DNA of 34,112 nt. Source: a virus. Shown in pieces: positions 13,921 through 21,611 of this stretch. Location: the IMG/VR virus record IMGVR_UViG_3300030450_003131, positions 1 through 34,112 of that record, one strand, 5' to 3'. The notes under the pieces are model-generated. The model was not told the origin of the DNA, did not search any database, and was given only the letters and a program-made list of their open reading frames with translations. The translations under genes and the position numbers were made by a program. Within the stretch, counting starts at the first letter, position 1; every line of letters starts with the position of its first letter.

Positions 13921-15725
13921 CAAATGACTTATTCATAACTAATCTTGCTGCGTATACCGCACCAAAAATAGTTGAAGTAAAAAATAAAGAATGGGTGTAT
14001 TATGGTGAAGACAATATGTATTTCAATTATTTAATTGAGTTGTATATGAATTCAACCACAAATCACTCTATAATTAATGGAATTAGCAATCAAGTTTATG
14101 GTAGAGGTATTGCTGCATTAAACGCAGATTTAAAACCAGACCAATATGCACAGATGATGCAAATTTTTAGAAAAGGAGATTTAAGAAAATTTGTAAAAGA
14201 TTTTAAATTATTAGGAATGGCTGCATTTCAAATAACTTATAATAAGAAAAAAGTAGTGTCAGCAACTCACTTTCCAATGGAAACTTTAAGAGCAGAAAAA
14301 TGCAATGATGATGGTGAAATTACAGGATGGTATTATTCTAATGATTGGTTAAAAGTTGGCCCTAGGTCAAAGCCTTTAAGAATACCTGCTTTTGGTCATG
14401 GTAATGGTAAAGAAAATGAGATGTTTGTGTTACGTCCTTACGTCGCTGGACATTATTATTATTCTCCACCAGATTATACAGGAGCTTTACCTTACGCAAA
14501 ATTAGAAGATGAAATTGGAGACTATTTAATAAATGATACAATTAATAATTTCAGTGGAACAAAAGTAGTTAACTTTAATAATGGTGTTCCTGACCCTGAA
14601 AAGATGCAACAAATCAAAACAGATGTGTTAGGTAAATTGACAGGTTCAAGAGGTGAAAAAGTGATTGTAGCATTCAATAATAACTCTGAATCTAAGACAA
14701 CGGTTGACGATATACCTTTAAACGATGCTCCGAGTCACTACGAATACCTTTCTAATGAGTGCTTTAAGAAACTAATTGTTGGACATAGAGTGACCTCTCC
14801 GATGCTCCTAGGAATTAGAGACGGAAATAATTCTCTTGGTAATAATGCAGAAGAAATTAAAACAGCAACATTATTAATGGATAACATAGTTATTAAATGT
14901 TATCAAGATACTATAATAGATGCAATGGATGACATACTAAGTGTTAATGATATTGCTTTAGATTTATATTTTAAAACTTTAAAACCATTAGCGTTTAATG
15001 ATGTTGACCAACTTGAAGGAGTTGATGATGATACAAAAGAAGAAGAAACAGGAGTTGAAATGAGTAGTAATTGGAAACCTAATAAAGAGTTACAAACATT
15101 TATTGACTTAGGTGAAAAAATTGATGATGAAACTTGGGAAGTAGTATTAGATGAAGAAGTGAATTATGAAGCTGAAGAGGAATTAGATAAAATAGTCGCA
15201 AGTTTAGAAGAATCACAACATGAAAAATTATCTACTTTTAGTAAAATATGGAATTTTATTTCTACTGGTAGAGCGATGCCAAATTCAAAATCTATACAAG
15301 ACAAAAAAATTGGAGAATATTATTTTAAGACTCGTTATTATTATTCACCAAGAAGATATAATGGAGGTAAAACAAATAGTCCTAGACCTTTCTGTGTAGC
15401 AATGGTTAATGCTGATAAACTTTATAGGAAAGAGGACATTATGAGAATGAATAAAGTTGCTGTGAACAGGGGTTGGGGACCTAAAGGAGCCGCTACTTAT
15501 TCTATTTGGAAATATAAAGGTGGAGGTAATTGTCACCATTCTTGGAGACGAGTAGTTTATAAGAGTAAAGAAGCTAGAATAGATGTTAAAACTTCAAAAC
15601 AAATTATAGGAACAGGAGCAGCAAGAATTGATGGTTATAAAATTACTAATGATTGGCAAGTTTCAGTACAACCAAGAGAATTACCTAACAAAGGATTTTT
15701 ACCCGGAAATCCACAAGGAAAATAA
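13917..15725 (+). CDS. Portal protein with fused C-terminal Mu gpF-like domain
   Basis: 602 aa. The first about 370 residues read as a portal: EWVYYGEDNMYFNYLIELY, SIINGISNQVYGRG, a central helix region, and TSPMLLGIRDGNNSLGNNAE, which matches the family pattern near the crown/stem. An acidic linker follows (about 370-440). Residues about 465-560 form a separate domain, TRYYYSPRRYN, SPRPFCVAMVNADKLYRKED, NRGWGPKGAATYSIWKYKGG, then NCHHSWRR. The Cys-His-His-x-Trp and preceding glycine-rich segment recall the C-terminal motif of Mu gpF-type minor head proteins. The portal forms the dodecameric DNA gate and terminase docking site; the extra domain may sit inside the head. Start overlaps the upstream gene. 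Confidence 0.8.
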   Translation: MTNDLFITNLAAYTAPKIVEVKNKEWVYYGEDNMYFNYLIELYMNSTTNHSIINGISNQVYGRGIAALNADLKPDQYAQMMQIFRKGDLRKFVKDFKLLGMAAFQITYNKKKVVSATHFPMETLRAEKCNDDGEITGWYYSNDWLKVGPRSKPLRIPAFGHGNGKENEMFVLRPYVAGHYYYSPPDYTGALPYAKLEDEIGDYLINDTINNFSGTKVVNFNNGVPDPEKMQQIKTDVLGKLTGSRGEKVIVAFNNNSESKTTVDDIPLNDAPSHYEYLSNECFKKLIVGHRVTSPMLLGIRDGNNSLGNNAEEIKTATLLMDNIVIKCYQDTIIDAMDDILSVNDIALDLYFKTLKPLAFNDVDQLEGVDDDTKEEETGVEMSSNWKPNKELQTFIDLGEKIDDETWEVVLDEEVNYEAEEELDKIVASLEESQHEKLSTFSKIWNFISTGRAMPNSKSIQDKKIGEYYFKTRYYYSPRRYNGGKTNSPRPFCVAMVNADKLYRKEDIMRMNKVAVNRGWGPKGAATYSIWKYKGGGNCHHSWRRVVYKSKEARIDVKTSKQIIGTGAARIDGYKITNDWQVSVQPRELPNKGFLPGNPQGK

Positions 15726-15728
15726 GAT

Positions 15729-16241
15729 ATGGCAACAGCATTATTCGTAACGACGAAAGACATTAAAAGATATTCTGTGTTAAGTGGAAACGTGGACCCA
15801 GATAAATTTATCTATATGGTTGAAATTGCCATGGATACTCAAGTTCAAAATTATACAGGTACAGTATTATATGAAAAACTACAAGACTTAATCTCAACAG
15901 GAGATATAAGTTTACCTGCTAACTCAGATTATTTAAGTTTATTAGAAACTTATTTGAAACCAATGACAATTTATTGGGCGTTAGTAACTTACATGCCTTT
16001 TGCAGCATACACTGTAGCTAATGGAGGTGTATATAAACACACTAGTGAAAGTGCTGTAACAGTAGACAAAACAGAGGTTGATTATTTAGTAGAAAAATAT
16101 AGAGACATTGCTCAATTTTATACAAATAACTTTATAGAATTTATGATTTATAATCAATCAACTTTCCCAGAATATAATGAAAACAAGGAAGATGATTTTT
16201 ATCCTGATACAAGTTGTGATTTTGGTGGTTGGGTTCTATGA
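15729..16241 (+). CDS. Head-tail connector protein (DUF6712-like)
   Basis: 170 aa, mainly helical. TKDIKRYSVLSGNVDPDKFI, then QVQNYTGTVLYEKLQDLI, then YLKPMTIYWALVTYMP and ANGGVYKHTSESAV match the pattern of connector proteins I recall as DUF6712 in Bacteroidetes phages, functionally like gp6-type adaptors below the portal. It starts three bases after portal stops, which fits. The C-terminal segment is acidic with a Trp near the end. Confidence 0.65.
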   Translation: MATALFVTTKDIKRYSVLSGNVDPDKFIYMVEIAMDTQVQNYTGTVLYEKLQDLISTGDISLPANSDYLSLLETYLKPMTIYWALVTYMPFAAYTVANGGVYKHTSESAVTVDKTEVDYLVEKYRDIAQFYTNNFIEFMIYNQSTFPEYNENKEDDFYPDTSCDFGGWVL

Positions 16242-16339
16242 GTTATAAAATAAAGAAAATAAATATATTGAAATTAGTTCAATATTTAAGTAAAAAAGAA
16301 AAATGTGGTATACAACGAAAACGTGTAACGAAAAAATAA
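16238..16339 (+). CDS. Hypothetical basic 33-aa peptide
   Basis: Starts in an ATGA overlap with the connector gene. Lys/Arg-rich (KIKKINILKLVQYLSKKEK and a KRVTKK tail). Too short to classify. The overlap start is the only support beyond an open frame. Confidence 0.35.
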   Translation: MSYKIKKINILKLVQYLSKKEKCGIQRKRVTKK

Positions 16340-16358
16340 TTTATAAAACAAGTAAATA

Positions 16359-16805
16359 ATGTTTGGAAATATATATAACACAACATGGTTTGGAACACCT
16401 CAATCTGAAGGATTTGGTAGTGAATATTATAACTTAGGAAACATGCTTTACAATGGCGATTTCTTAAATTCTGCTAACCCTGCTATTGATTGGAATGTTC
16501 AAGCAGGTTGGGTAATTCAACTTAATAATGCTAATGTAAATCATGGTGCTACAACAGCAATTACTCAAAACTTGCCTGATGTATTAATAAATGAAACTTA
16601 TGAAATAAGAGGAACAGTGTTTAATTATACACAGGGTACTTTACAAACTCAATTTGGTGGTCAAGTAATTAGTTCAGTTAGTGGTAATGAAGATTTTAAA
16701 CATACTGTTGTGGCCGCAGCAAGTGCTCCAACACTTTATTTGTACGCTATTTCAACTCCTCAATTTTCAGTTAGAAATTTAACCGTTAGAAAAGTAGTAT
16801 CATGA
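16359..16805 (+). CDS. Carbohydrate-binding-module-like fibre protein
   Basis: 148 aa. After an N-terminal 25 residues, NLGNMLYNGDFLNSANPAID and WNVQAGWVIQLNN resemble the opening strands of CBM4/9-type jelly-roll modules, and the rest alternates as beta strands to the end. Such modules on phage tails bind surface glycans. The TAG/TGA end overlaps the next fibre gene by four bases (ATGA). A role in host recognition is inferred from the fold-like pattern and from the LamG-like gene next door. Confidence 0.55.
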   Translation: MFGNIYNTTWFGTPQSEGFGSEYYNLGNMLYNGDFLNSANPAIDWNVQAGWVIQLNNANVNHGATTAITQNLPDVLINETYEIRGTVFNYTQGTLQTQFGGQVISSVSGNEDFKHTVVAAASAPTLYLYAISTPQFSVRNLTVRKVVS

Positions 16806-18109
16806 GCCAATTAACAATTCCTAATTTTGTTTTAATTCCTGCAGGATATAAAAGCGGTGTTGTTTATCAACAATTACCAAGACTAAATTATATGTCTTTT
16901 ACGAGAGCTACAAATCAAGCAACAAAAATAAATAAAGAAGGTTTTATTGAAAGAGTCACATCTAATTATCCTAGAATTGGATACGAGTTAAATGTAGATG
17001 GAGTTCCAAGTGATTGTCCAACTTTATCATTAGAAGATGAAGCTACAAATTTGATACCTGATTCAGAAGATTTTGATGCTGGTTCTTGGACACATACAAA
17101 TATAACAGTAACACCTGAAAATGGTCCATCACCTGATGGTAAATATACAGCTGATAAATTACAACAAACAAATGCTGGTGTACGATATGCTTATGATAAT
17201 ACAGTTTTAGTTATTAACGAAGATGCTTATTTTTCTATTTTTGCTAAAGCTGGGAGAACAGGTTGGTTCGCAATGGGTCTTTATGATTTCGCAGGTCCAA
17301 CAACAGATGAAGCAATAGGAACATTTGACTTAGTGAATGGAGTTGTAGGAGACACTTCATTAAGTTCAATTAGTCTATTAGGTCGAGTAGAAGTATCAAT
17401 AGAAAAATATCCAAATGGATGGTATCGTTGTATATTAAAATTAAACGCAACTTCTAGTGGTTCTTGGAGTGCACGAGTTTACACAAGCGCGCAAAGTATT
17501 AATAATATAACAGGAACAAATGGTGATAATATATATGTATGGGGAGCTCAAGTAGAGGTTAATGATTATTGTAGTTCGTATATTTGGACAAGTGGTGGAA
17601 CATTTACTAGATCGAAAGAATCCTGTAATCAACCAGGAGCTTCTAATAATGATTTACCTCAGCAATCTGGATTATTATATGCAGAAATGAGATGCTTTTG
17701 GGACGATACAGTTGGCTCACAATGTGTAGCAATTTCAGATGGGAGTTCTGCAAATGTAGTAGGGTTAATATTTTCACAACCAACATCTAATGAAATAACT
17801 TGTAACATGCAAAAAGGCTCAGCAACTTTACAACTTTTTTCAACCACTGTTCCTGACGTAACTCAATATCAAAAAGTAGCTTGTTCTTGGCGTGATAATA
17901 ATTTTCAATTTTATGTTAATGGTGTAGAAGTTGGTAATGTTATTATAGGAACTTCATATCCTCCTAATACATTTTCAGAAATGAATTTCGGATGGGCAGG
18001 CGGAAGCACGTATCCTTTTTATGGAGCATGTAAAGATTTAAGAGCTTACGATACAACAAAATTATCAGTTGCTGAGATAACAGATTTATTAATAACATTA
18101 ACACAATAA
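16802..18109 (+). CDS. Tail fibre / receptor-binding protein with CBM- and LamG-like domains
   Basis: 435 aa. Residues about 80-260 begin EATNLIPDSEDFDAGSWTHT and continue as a jelly-roll (SPDGKYTADKLQ, then YFSIFAKAG, then NGWYRC), a pattern common in phage fibre proteins with carbohydrate-binding folds. Residues about 280-435 look like a LamG/concanavalin-type domain (YAEMRCFW, YQKVACSWRDNNFQFYVNG, FSEMNFGWAG). The N-terminal 60 residues (MSFTRATNQATKINKEGFIE) are probably the virion attachment part. This is the best candidate receptor-binding protein. It overlaps the upstream gene by four bases. Confidence 0.7.
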   Translation: MSQLTIPNFVLIPAGYKSGVVYQQLPRLNYMSFTRATNQATKINKEGFIERVTSNYPRIGYELNVDGVPSDCPTLSLEDEATNLIPDSEDFDAGSWTHTNITVTPENGPSPDGKYTADKLQQTNAGVRYAYDNTVLVINEDAYFSIFAKAGRTGWFAMGLYDFAGPTTDEAIGTFDLVNGVVGDTSLSSISLLGRVEVSIEKYPNGWYRCILKLNATSSGSWSARVYTSAQSINNITGTNGDNIYVWGAQVEVNDYCSSYIWTSGGTFTRSKESCNQPGASNNDLPQQSGLLYAEMRCFWDDTVGSQCVAISDGSSANVVGLIFSQPTSNEITCNMQKGSATLQLFSTTVPDVTQYQKVACSWRDNNFQFYVNGVEVGNVIIGTSYPPNTFSEMNFGWAGGSTYPFYGACKDLRAYDTTKLSVAEITDLLITLTQ

Positions 18110-18110
18110 T

Positions 18111-18251
18111 ATGCCATTACCAAAACCAAATGGAGGAGAAAAGCAATCTGATTTTATGGCTAGATGCGTAAATTCAGAAGTAGTAAAAAACGAATTTAAA
18201 AACAAGTCACAAGCAGTGGCTGTATGTTACAATCAATGGAAAGAAAAATAA
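18111..18251 (+). CDS. Small conserved protein with DFMxRC...QAVAVCYNQW motif, 46 aa
   Basis: Sequence order: PLPKPNGGEKQSDFMARC, then EFKNKSQAVAVCYNQW. This pattern (F..RC, EF, AVCY..W) is widespread in phage-encoded proteins, often near or within prohead proteases. Here it stands alone, between fibre and lysis genes. The function is unknown. The TAATG at its end overlaps the next gene. Two conserved Cys are kept. Confidence 0.7.
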   Translation: MPLPKPNGGEKQSDFMARCVNSEVVKNEFKNKSQAVAVCYNQWKEK

Positions 18252-18487
18252 TGAATAAATTAGCTCAACTTCAACACGATAAATTATTACATTTTTTCTA
18301 TGGAACAGTAATTAGTTTTATTGGAATGGGAGTATTTGGATTAAATGGATTATGGTTTACAGTTGCCATAGCAGCTTGGAAAGAATTAGCTTATGATTGG
18401 TATTTAGAAGGAGGAAAACCTGATGTTTGGGATTTCTTATGGACTATTTTACCTGCAGGTATGTTTATAATATTAAATATGGTATAA
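18251..18487 (+). CDS. Small membrane protein, YfiM/holin-like
   Basis: 78 aa from ATG 18251, which overlaps the previous stop. Starts QLQHDKLLHFFYGTVISFIG, with two or three hydrophobic segments (about 12-32, 36-48 and 58-78). The Asp-Lys-x-x-His start and later WKELAYDWY recall YfiM/DUF2279-type proteins, which are found in phage lysis regions. It may be a holin or pinholin-like part of the lysis cassette, but no assay-level evidence is in the sequence. Confidence 0.55.
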   Translation: MNKLAQLQHDKLLHFFYGTVISFIGMGVFGLNGLWFTVAIAAWKELAYDWYLEGGKPDVWDFLWTILPAGMFIILNMV

Positions 18488-18488
18488 C

Positions 18489-18800
18489 ATGAAATTAAGT
18501 GAAGAAACAAATATAACATTGGATTTAAAAACTATTGGAATGATAGTAGGTTTTGCTGTATCGTTAGCAGCTACGTATTTTACTATTACAGCTTCTGTTG
18601 CTAAGAACACGGAAGACATAGAAAATATAAATACGAACAGTGTAAACCCTGTTGAATTTCAATATAAAGACGAGTTAGTAAGGTCAACAATTAAAAGAGT
18701 TGAGGAAAAACAAGAAATAATGGCTGAAGATGTTAAAGAAGTAAAATCTCAATTAGATAAAATTGACCAAAGATTATATGAATTAACCAGAAAACAATAA
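18489..18800 (+). CDS. Single-pass membrane protein with coiled-coil tail
   Basis: 103 aa. One transmembrane segment at about 16-36 (GMIVGFAVSLAATYFTITAS), followed by a long coiled coil (about 60-103, KRVEEKQEIMAEDVKEVKSQ and on). This arrangement is like inner-membrane spanin or holin-accessory proteins. It overlaps the following start by one base and lies in the envelope/lysis cluster. Confidence 0.55.
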   Translation: MKLSEETNITLDLKTIGMIVGFAVSLAATYFTITASVAKNTEDIENINTNSVNPVEFQYKDELVRSTIKRVEEKQEIMAEDVKEVKSQLDKIDQRLYELTRKQ

Positions 18801-19138
18801 TGAAATGGAATGCGACGGTAATTGCCCTTTTTGTAACGCTTGTTAATTATTCACAAGTTAAAGATGATATTAGTATTGTTCAGTATTCAGCTGAATTCTT
18901 AAAAGAAAAAGAAATATCATTGAAAAGTTTCAAAGACTATAACACTCAAGTATTATATCTTTCTAAAGATAAAAAAATATTTGAAAAGGAAAATATTAAA
19001 TATTTACCTACTGTTATTTTATACAATGACGGTAATGAAATATTAAGAATTGATGGAGGAATAAAATTAAGTCTTCCAGAAAATACCAACAAACAAATAC
19101 AAGAAGAAATAAATTTAATTTTAAGAAATAGATTTTAA
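18800..19138 (+). CDS. Exported thioredoxin-fold protein lacking cysteines
   Basis: 112 aa. A signal peptide is likely at residues 1-19 (WNATVIALFVTLVNYSQ), so the protein goes to the periplasm or membrane. The rest follows the thioredoxin order: SIVQYSAEFL where FSAxWC is normal, then KYLPTVILYNDGNEILRIDG with the cis-Pro at P70. No cysteine occurs anywhere, so it cannot act as a thiol oxidoreductase. Similar proteins occur in flavobacterial phages (recalled). A structural or chaperone-like role in the periplasm during lysis or infection is a guess. Confidence 0.6.
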   Translation: MKWNATVIALFVTLVNYSQVKDDISIVQYSAEFLKEKEISLKSFKDYNTQVLYLSKDKKIFEKENIKYLPTVILYNDGNEILRIDGGIKLSLPENTNKQIQEEINLILRNRF

Positions 19139-19139
19139 T

Positions 19140-20408
19140 ATGTGTATTTGTACTGGTATAATAGAAACAACAGCAGCTGTAAGTGCTGCTATTTTAATAT
19201 ATAAAAAAAAGAAAAATGAACACAATAAAATATACAATACAATGGATAAAAAAAGAATTAAAAGAAATGTGGGACTTCTTAGTATCTTTCTTTGCTTAAT
19301 ATTTAACTTAAATGTTAATGCACAAGATACACTGGAATTACCTGAAGATAATGTTAAAGAATTAAAAAGAGGTTTTAAATCTAAAAAATTCTTTAATGAT
19401 ATTTTTAAATACAGTACTTTTTATGGAACTTATTCACAAACTAATTCTATTCAAGGGAATCAAACTTTTTATGTAACTCAAGAGAATGAATTAATAGAAA
19501 CAACAGAAAGAACTCCATCAGATTTTATGGTAACGTATGGTTGGAGAAAACTAGCTAACTTTCAATATGAAGATAAAAATAGGTTTTATAGAGGTGATGA
19601 ATGGAATGCTACAACCAAATCGAATATTGGAAATCATAAAGGATTAGAGTATTTAATTCAATATGATAGAGGAAGACAACAAGGAGAAGACTTTACGAAT
19701 AAAGAAATATTTGTAAGATATTTGGATAAATGGTGGTTTATTAAAGGAGAATTTAAACAAAACGAGTTAGTTGATTTGAATTATATTAGTGGTGAAGTTA
19801 GAGCAAGAATTCCAATTGGTAGAAAACTAAGTATAAGTATTGGAACAATATATAGAACTTATGATAAAGCTTATGGACATAATCCAATTCAAAATTATTT
19901 AGAAGATAATCAATGGTGGACTTTAGCTTATGATTATGCAGGACATACTGATAACTTATACCAAATGATTAATCCTAGTAATGGTCAAAGTATGGGTTAT
20001 GACTATCAATGGTTTAATCAAGATGGAGAATTAATAGCATCATCTGACTTAGATTATAGAAATGGTGTTTTTCAACATGTTGTAAATCAATATAACGAAG
20101 AACAATTATCATCAATAGGAGATTACAGTCAAGTATCTGCAATTGCAGGTGTAGATTTTTATCACTATAGAGATAAGTTTTGGCTACACTTATATGGAAA
20201 CATATTACCATACCATAAGCTTCTTACAGGTGATGAGAGATATTCTTATAATAGTTTAGAAGGTGATGATTGGATTGACTATTCTGCTGGAGGAGTTATA
20301 GGAGTAACAATAGGAAAAAGACTAGGAATATATGGTGAAATTAACGTACAAAGATATTGGGACAGAGATATAAGAGTAATTAAAGCTGGATTAAATTATA
20401 AATTATGA
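19140..20408 (+). CDS. Outer-membrane-like beta-barrel protein
   Basis: 422 aa from ATG 19140. An internal ATG at 19242 gives a 388-aa form with a clear signal peptide (GLLSIFLCLIFNLNVNAQ, cleavage after NVNA). The first 34 residues look like a separate small membrane peptide fused in frame, so the shorter start may be the real one for the barrel. The mature part is rich in alternating Tyr/Trp/Gly strands (YGWRKL, KYLDKWWF-like segments, GIYGEINVQRYWDRD) and ends in a strand (KAGLNYKL) typical of barrels. A second small frame (19216-19299, MNTIKYTIQWIKKELKEMW) overlaps the start. I recall relatives in Flavobacteriia phages with no known function. It lies just before the M15 peptidase. Confidence 0.6.
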   Translation: MCICTGIIETTAAVSAAILIYKKKKNEHNKIYNTMDKKRIKRNVGLLSIFLCLIFNLNVNAQDTLELPEDNVKELKRGFKSKKFFNDIFKYSTFYGTYSQTNSIQGNQTFYVTQENELIETTERTPSDFMVTYGWRKLANFQYEDKNRFYRGDEWNATTKSNIGNHKGLEYLIQYDRGRQQGEDFTNKEIFVRYLDKWWFIKGEFKQNELVDLNYISGEVRARIPIGRKLSISIGTIYRTYDKAYGHNPIQNYLEDNQWWTLAYDYAGHTDNLYQMINPSNGQSMGYDYQWFNQDGELIASSDLDYRNGVFQHVVNQYNEEQLSSIGDYSQVSAIAGVDFYHYRDKFWLHLYGNILPYHKLLTGDERYSYNSLEGDDWIDYSAGGVIGVTIGKRLGIYGEINVQRYWDRDIRVIKAGLNYKL

Positions 20409-20785
20409 CAAAGAATTTTAAATACTCAGAATTTAAATGTAAATGTGGTAACTGTGAAATGCCAAAAGAAGTATATGAAAATATGCAGAAAGTAGCAGAA
20501 CAATTACAAGTGTTAAGAGATTTTTTAGGTAGAGGTATTAAAATTAATTCTGGTTATAGATGCCCAGAACATAATGAAAATATTGGAGGAACAAAAAACT
20601 CTCAACATAAATTAGGTAAAGCTTCTGACATAGTTGTTTCAGGTATGGAACCTGAAGTTGTTAAAGCTCAAATTGAAGATAGAATTTTAAATGGTGAAAT
20701 GTTACAAGGAGGATTAGGATTATATAATACATTTGTACATTACGATATAAGAGGAGAAAAAGCGAGATGGAATTACGTATCATAG
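20405..20785 (+). CDS. M15 peptidase endolysin (M15_3, D-Ala-D-Ala carboxypeptidase-like)
   Basis: 126 aa, a single catalytic domain. Zinc ligands and fingerprints are intact: INSGYRCPEHN (47-57), then SQHKLGKASD (66-75) with H68 and D75, and VHYDIRG with H112. This family cuts peptide cross-links of peptidoglycan and here is the likely endolysin. No signal peptide or cell-wall-binding domain is present, so a holin is needed (see the gene at 20897). Start overlaps the upstream barrel gene by four bases. Paired Cys (C12, C14, C17) at the N-terminus are common in the family. Confidence 0.9.
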   Translation: MTKNFKYSEFKCKCGNCEMPKEVYENMQKVAEQLQVLRDFLGRGIKINSGYRCPEHNENIGGTKNSQHKLGKASDIVVSGMEPEVVKAQIEDRILNGEMLQGGLGLYNTFVHYDIRGEKARWNYVS

Positions 20786-20904
20786 ATAGAAGTAGAGTTG
20801 GTTTATTAATTGGATTTGCGCATTATCCTGCTGACAATGAAGATGATAAAAATGAGTTTAATATATATCTTTTATTAATATGCATAAGTTTTAGATATGA
20901 GTAA
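20767..20904 (+). CDS. Small hydrophobic protein, 45 aa
   Basis: ATG lies inside the end of the M15 gene and the stop lies inside the start of the holin gene, so it is coupled to both. It has a short hydrophobic stretch (VGLLIGFAHYP), an acidic loop (DNEDDKNE) and a second hydrophobic stretch (FNIYLLLICISFRYE). I recall mini-proteins of this shape in flavobacterial phage lysis regions. It may assist the holin; unproven. Confidence 0.6.
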   Translation: MELRIIDRSRVGLLIGFAHYPADNEDDKNEFNIYLLLICISFRYE

Positions 20905-21346
20905 AAAGAAATTTAAAGAAACGAAAGTAGGAAAATTTTTAATAGGTGAAAAAGGTTTATTTAAAAACCTTGCTGATGTAGTTCCTAATCATGGTGTTTT
21001 AGGCCTTGTAAAGAACTTAATTGTAGAAGACAATAATATACCAGCTGAAGATAAAGAAACTGCATTAAAACTACTTGAAATAGATTCTATAGAGATGCAA
21101 GAAGTATCTAAAAGATGGTCAAGTGACATGAAGAGTGATAGTTGGCTTAGTAAAAATACTAGGCCACTATCTCTTATTTTTTTAACAGTGTCTATGGTTT
21201 TACTCATAATTTTAGATTCGTTTAATATTGATTTTAGTGTTGGTAATGGTTGGGTAGAATTATTAAAAAATCTTTTAATCACTGTTTATGTAGCATACTT
21301 TGGGTCAAGAGGAGTAGAAAAATTTAAAAAAATTAGTAATGGCTAA
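20897..21346 (+). CDS. 3TM-type holin
   Basis: 149 aa. A polar N-terminal half is followed by SKRWSSDMKSDSWLSKNTRP and two clear membrane segments (LSLIFLTVSMVLLIILDSF and LLITVYVAYFGSRGVEKF). The W-S-x-D-M-x-S-D-x-W-L-S-K-N-x-R-P order matches the 3TM holin / gene-transfer-release family (PF11351-like). It would form the membrane hole that lets the M15 endolysin reach the wall. It overlaps the small hydrophobic gene upstream and the basic peptide gene downstream. Confidence 0.75.
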   Translation: MSKKKFKETKVGKFLIGEKGLFKNLADVVPNHGVLGLVKNLIVEDNNIPAEDKETALKLLEIDSIEMQEVSKRWSSDMKSDSWLSKNTRPLSLIFLTVSMVLLIILDSFNIDFSVGNGWVELLKNLLITVYVAYFGSRGVEKFKKISNG

Positions 21347-21476
21347 AAAATGGATTGCTCCAATATTTGTTAAAAAATCAAAAAAGAAAAGACCTGGAAT
21401 TCATGCAAAATCTAAAAGCAGTAAATTAAAATCTTCAAAAAACTACTTAAAAAAATATAATAGACAAGGTAAATAA
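21339..21476 (+). CDS. Small basic conserved phage protein, 45 aa
   Basis: Very basic, with KKKRPGIHAKSKSSKLK followed by SSKNYLKKYNRQGK. The GIHAKSKSS...Y..QG pattern recurs in many environmental phage genomes and has no known function; nucleic-acid binding is plausible from the charge. Start overlaps the holin end by eight bases. Its last bases are also the first copy of the 19-base direct repeat at 21471. Confidence 0.7.
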   Translation: MAKKWIAPIFVKKSKKKRPGIHAKSKSSKLKSSKNYLKKYNRQGK

Positions 21477-21511
21477 TTTATTTACTTATGGCAAATAATT
21501 TATTTACTTAT
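21471..21511. repeat. 19-bp tandem direct repeat
   Basis: AAATAATTTATTTACTTAT occurs at 21471-21489 and again at 21493-21511, separated by three bases. The first copy includes the stop of the basic peptide gene. It begins the 135-base non-coding gap that separates the late genes from the replication genes. Confidence 0.85.
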
Positions 21512-21519
21512 ATATTCTA

Positions 21520-21533
21520 GGTATAATTATACC
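21520..21533. promoter_or_regulatory. 14-bp perfect palindrome, operator candidate
   Basis: GGTATAATTATACC is its own reverse complement. It lies between the tandem repeat and a larger stem-loop in the non-coding gap 21477-21611. Such a symmetrical site would suit a dimeric DNA-binding protein, or an extended -10 region. Confidence 0.5.
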
Positions 21534-21543
21534 CCTGCCCGAT

Positions 21544-21574
21544 AATCTTAATTAACAATACGGTTAATAAGATT
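21544..21574 (+). promoter_or_regulatory. AT-rich stem-loop in the late/early gap
   Basis: Arms AATCTTAATTAAC and GTTAATAAGATT pair over 12 bp with one bulged A and a 6-nt loop (AATACG). No strong T run follows, so it is a weak terminator at best. Operator or replication-origin roles are alternatives. Confidence 0.55.
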
Positions 21575-21611
21575 TGTAAATTTTCTCAGTATTTTGTAAT
21601 ATATTTATAAG

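Noticed and set aside
16802-18109. Diversity-generating retroelement target in the fibre gene
   Set aside because: No reverse transcriptase gene and no second copy of the gene's 3' sequence were seen in the window.
20405-21346. Prophage or temperate signals (integrase, attachment site, repressor)
   Set aside because: No recombinase or repressor-like gene was found anywhere, and the genome closes on itself.
21471-21511. CRISPR-like array
   Set aside because: Only two copies of a 19-bp repeat with a 3-bp spacer, so a simple tandem duplication.
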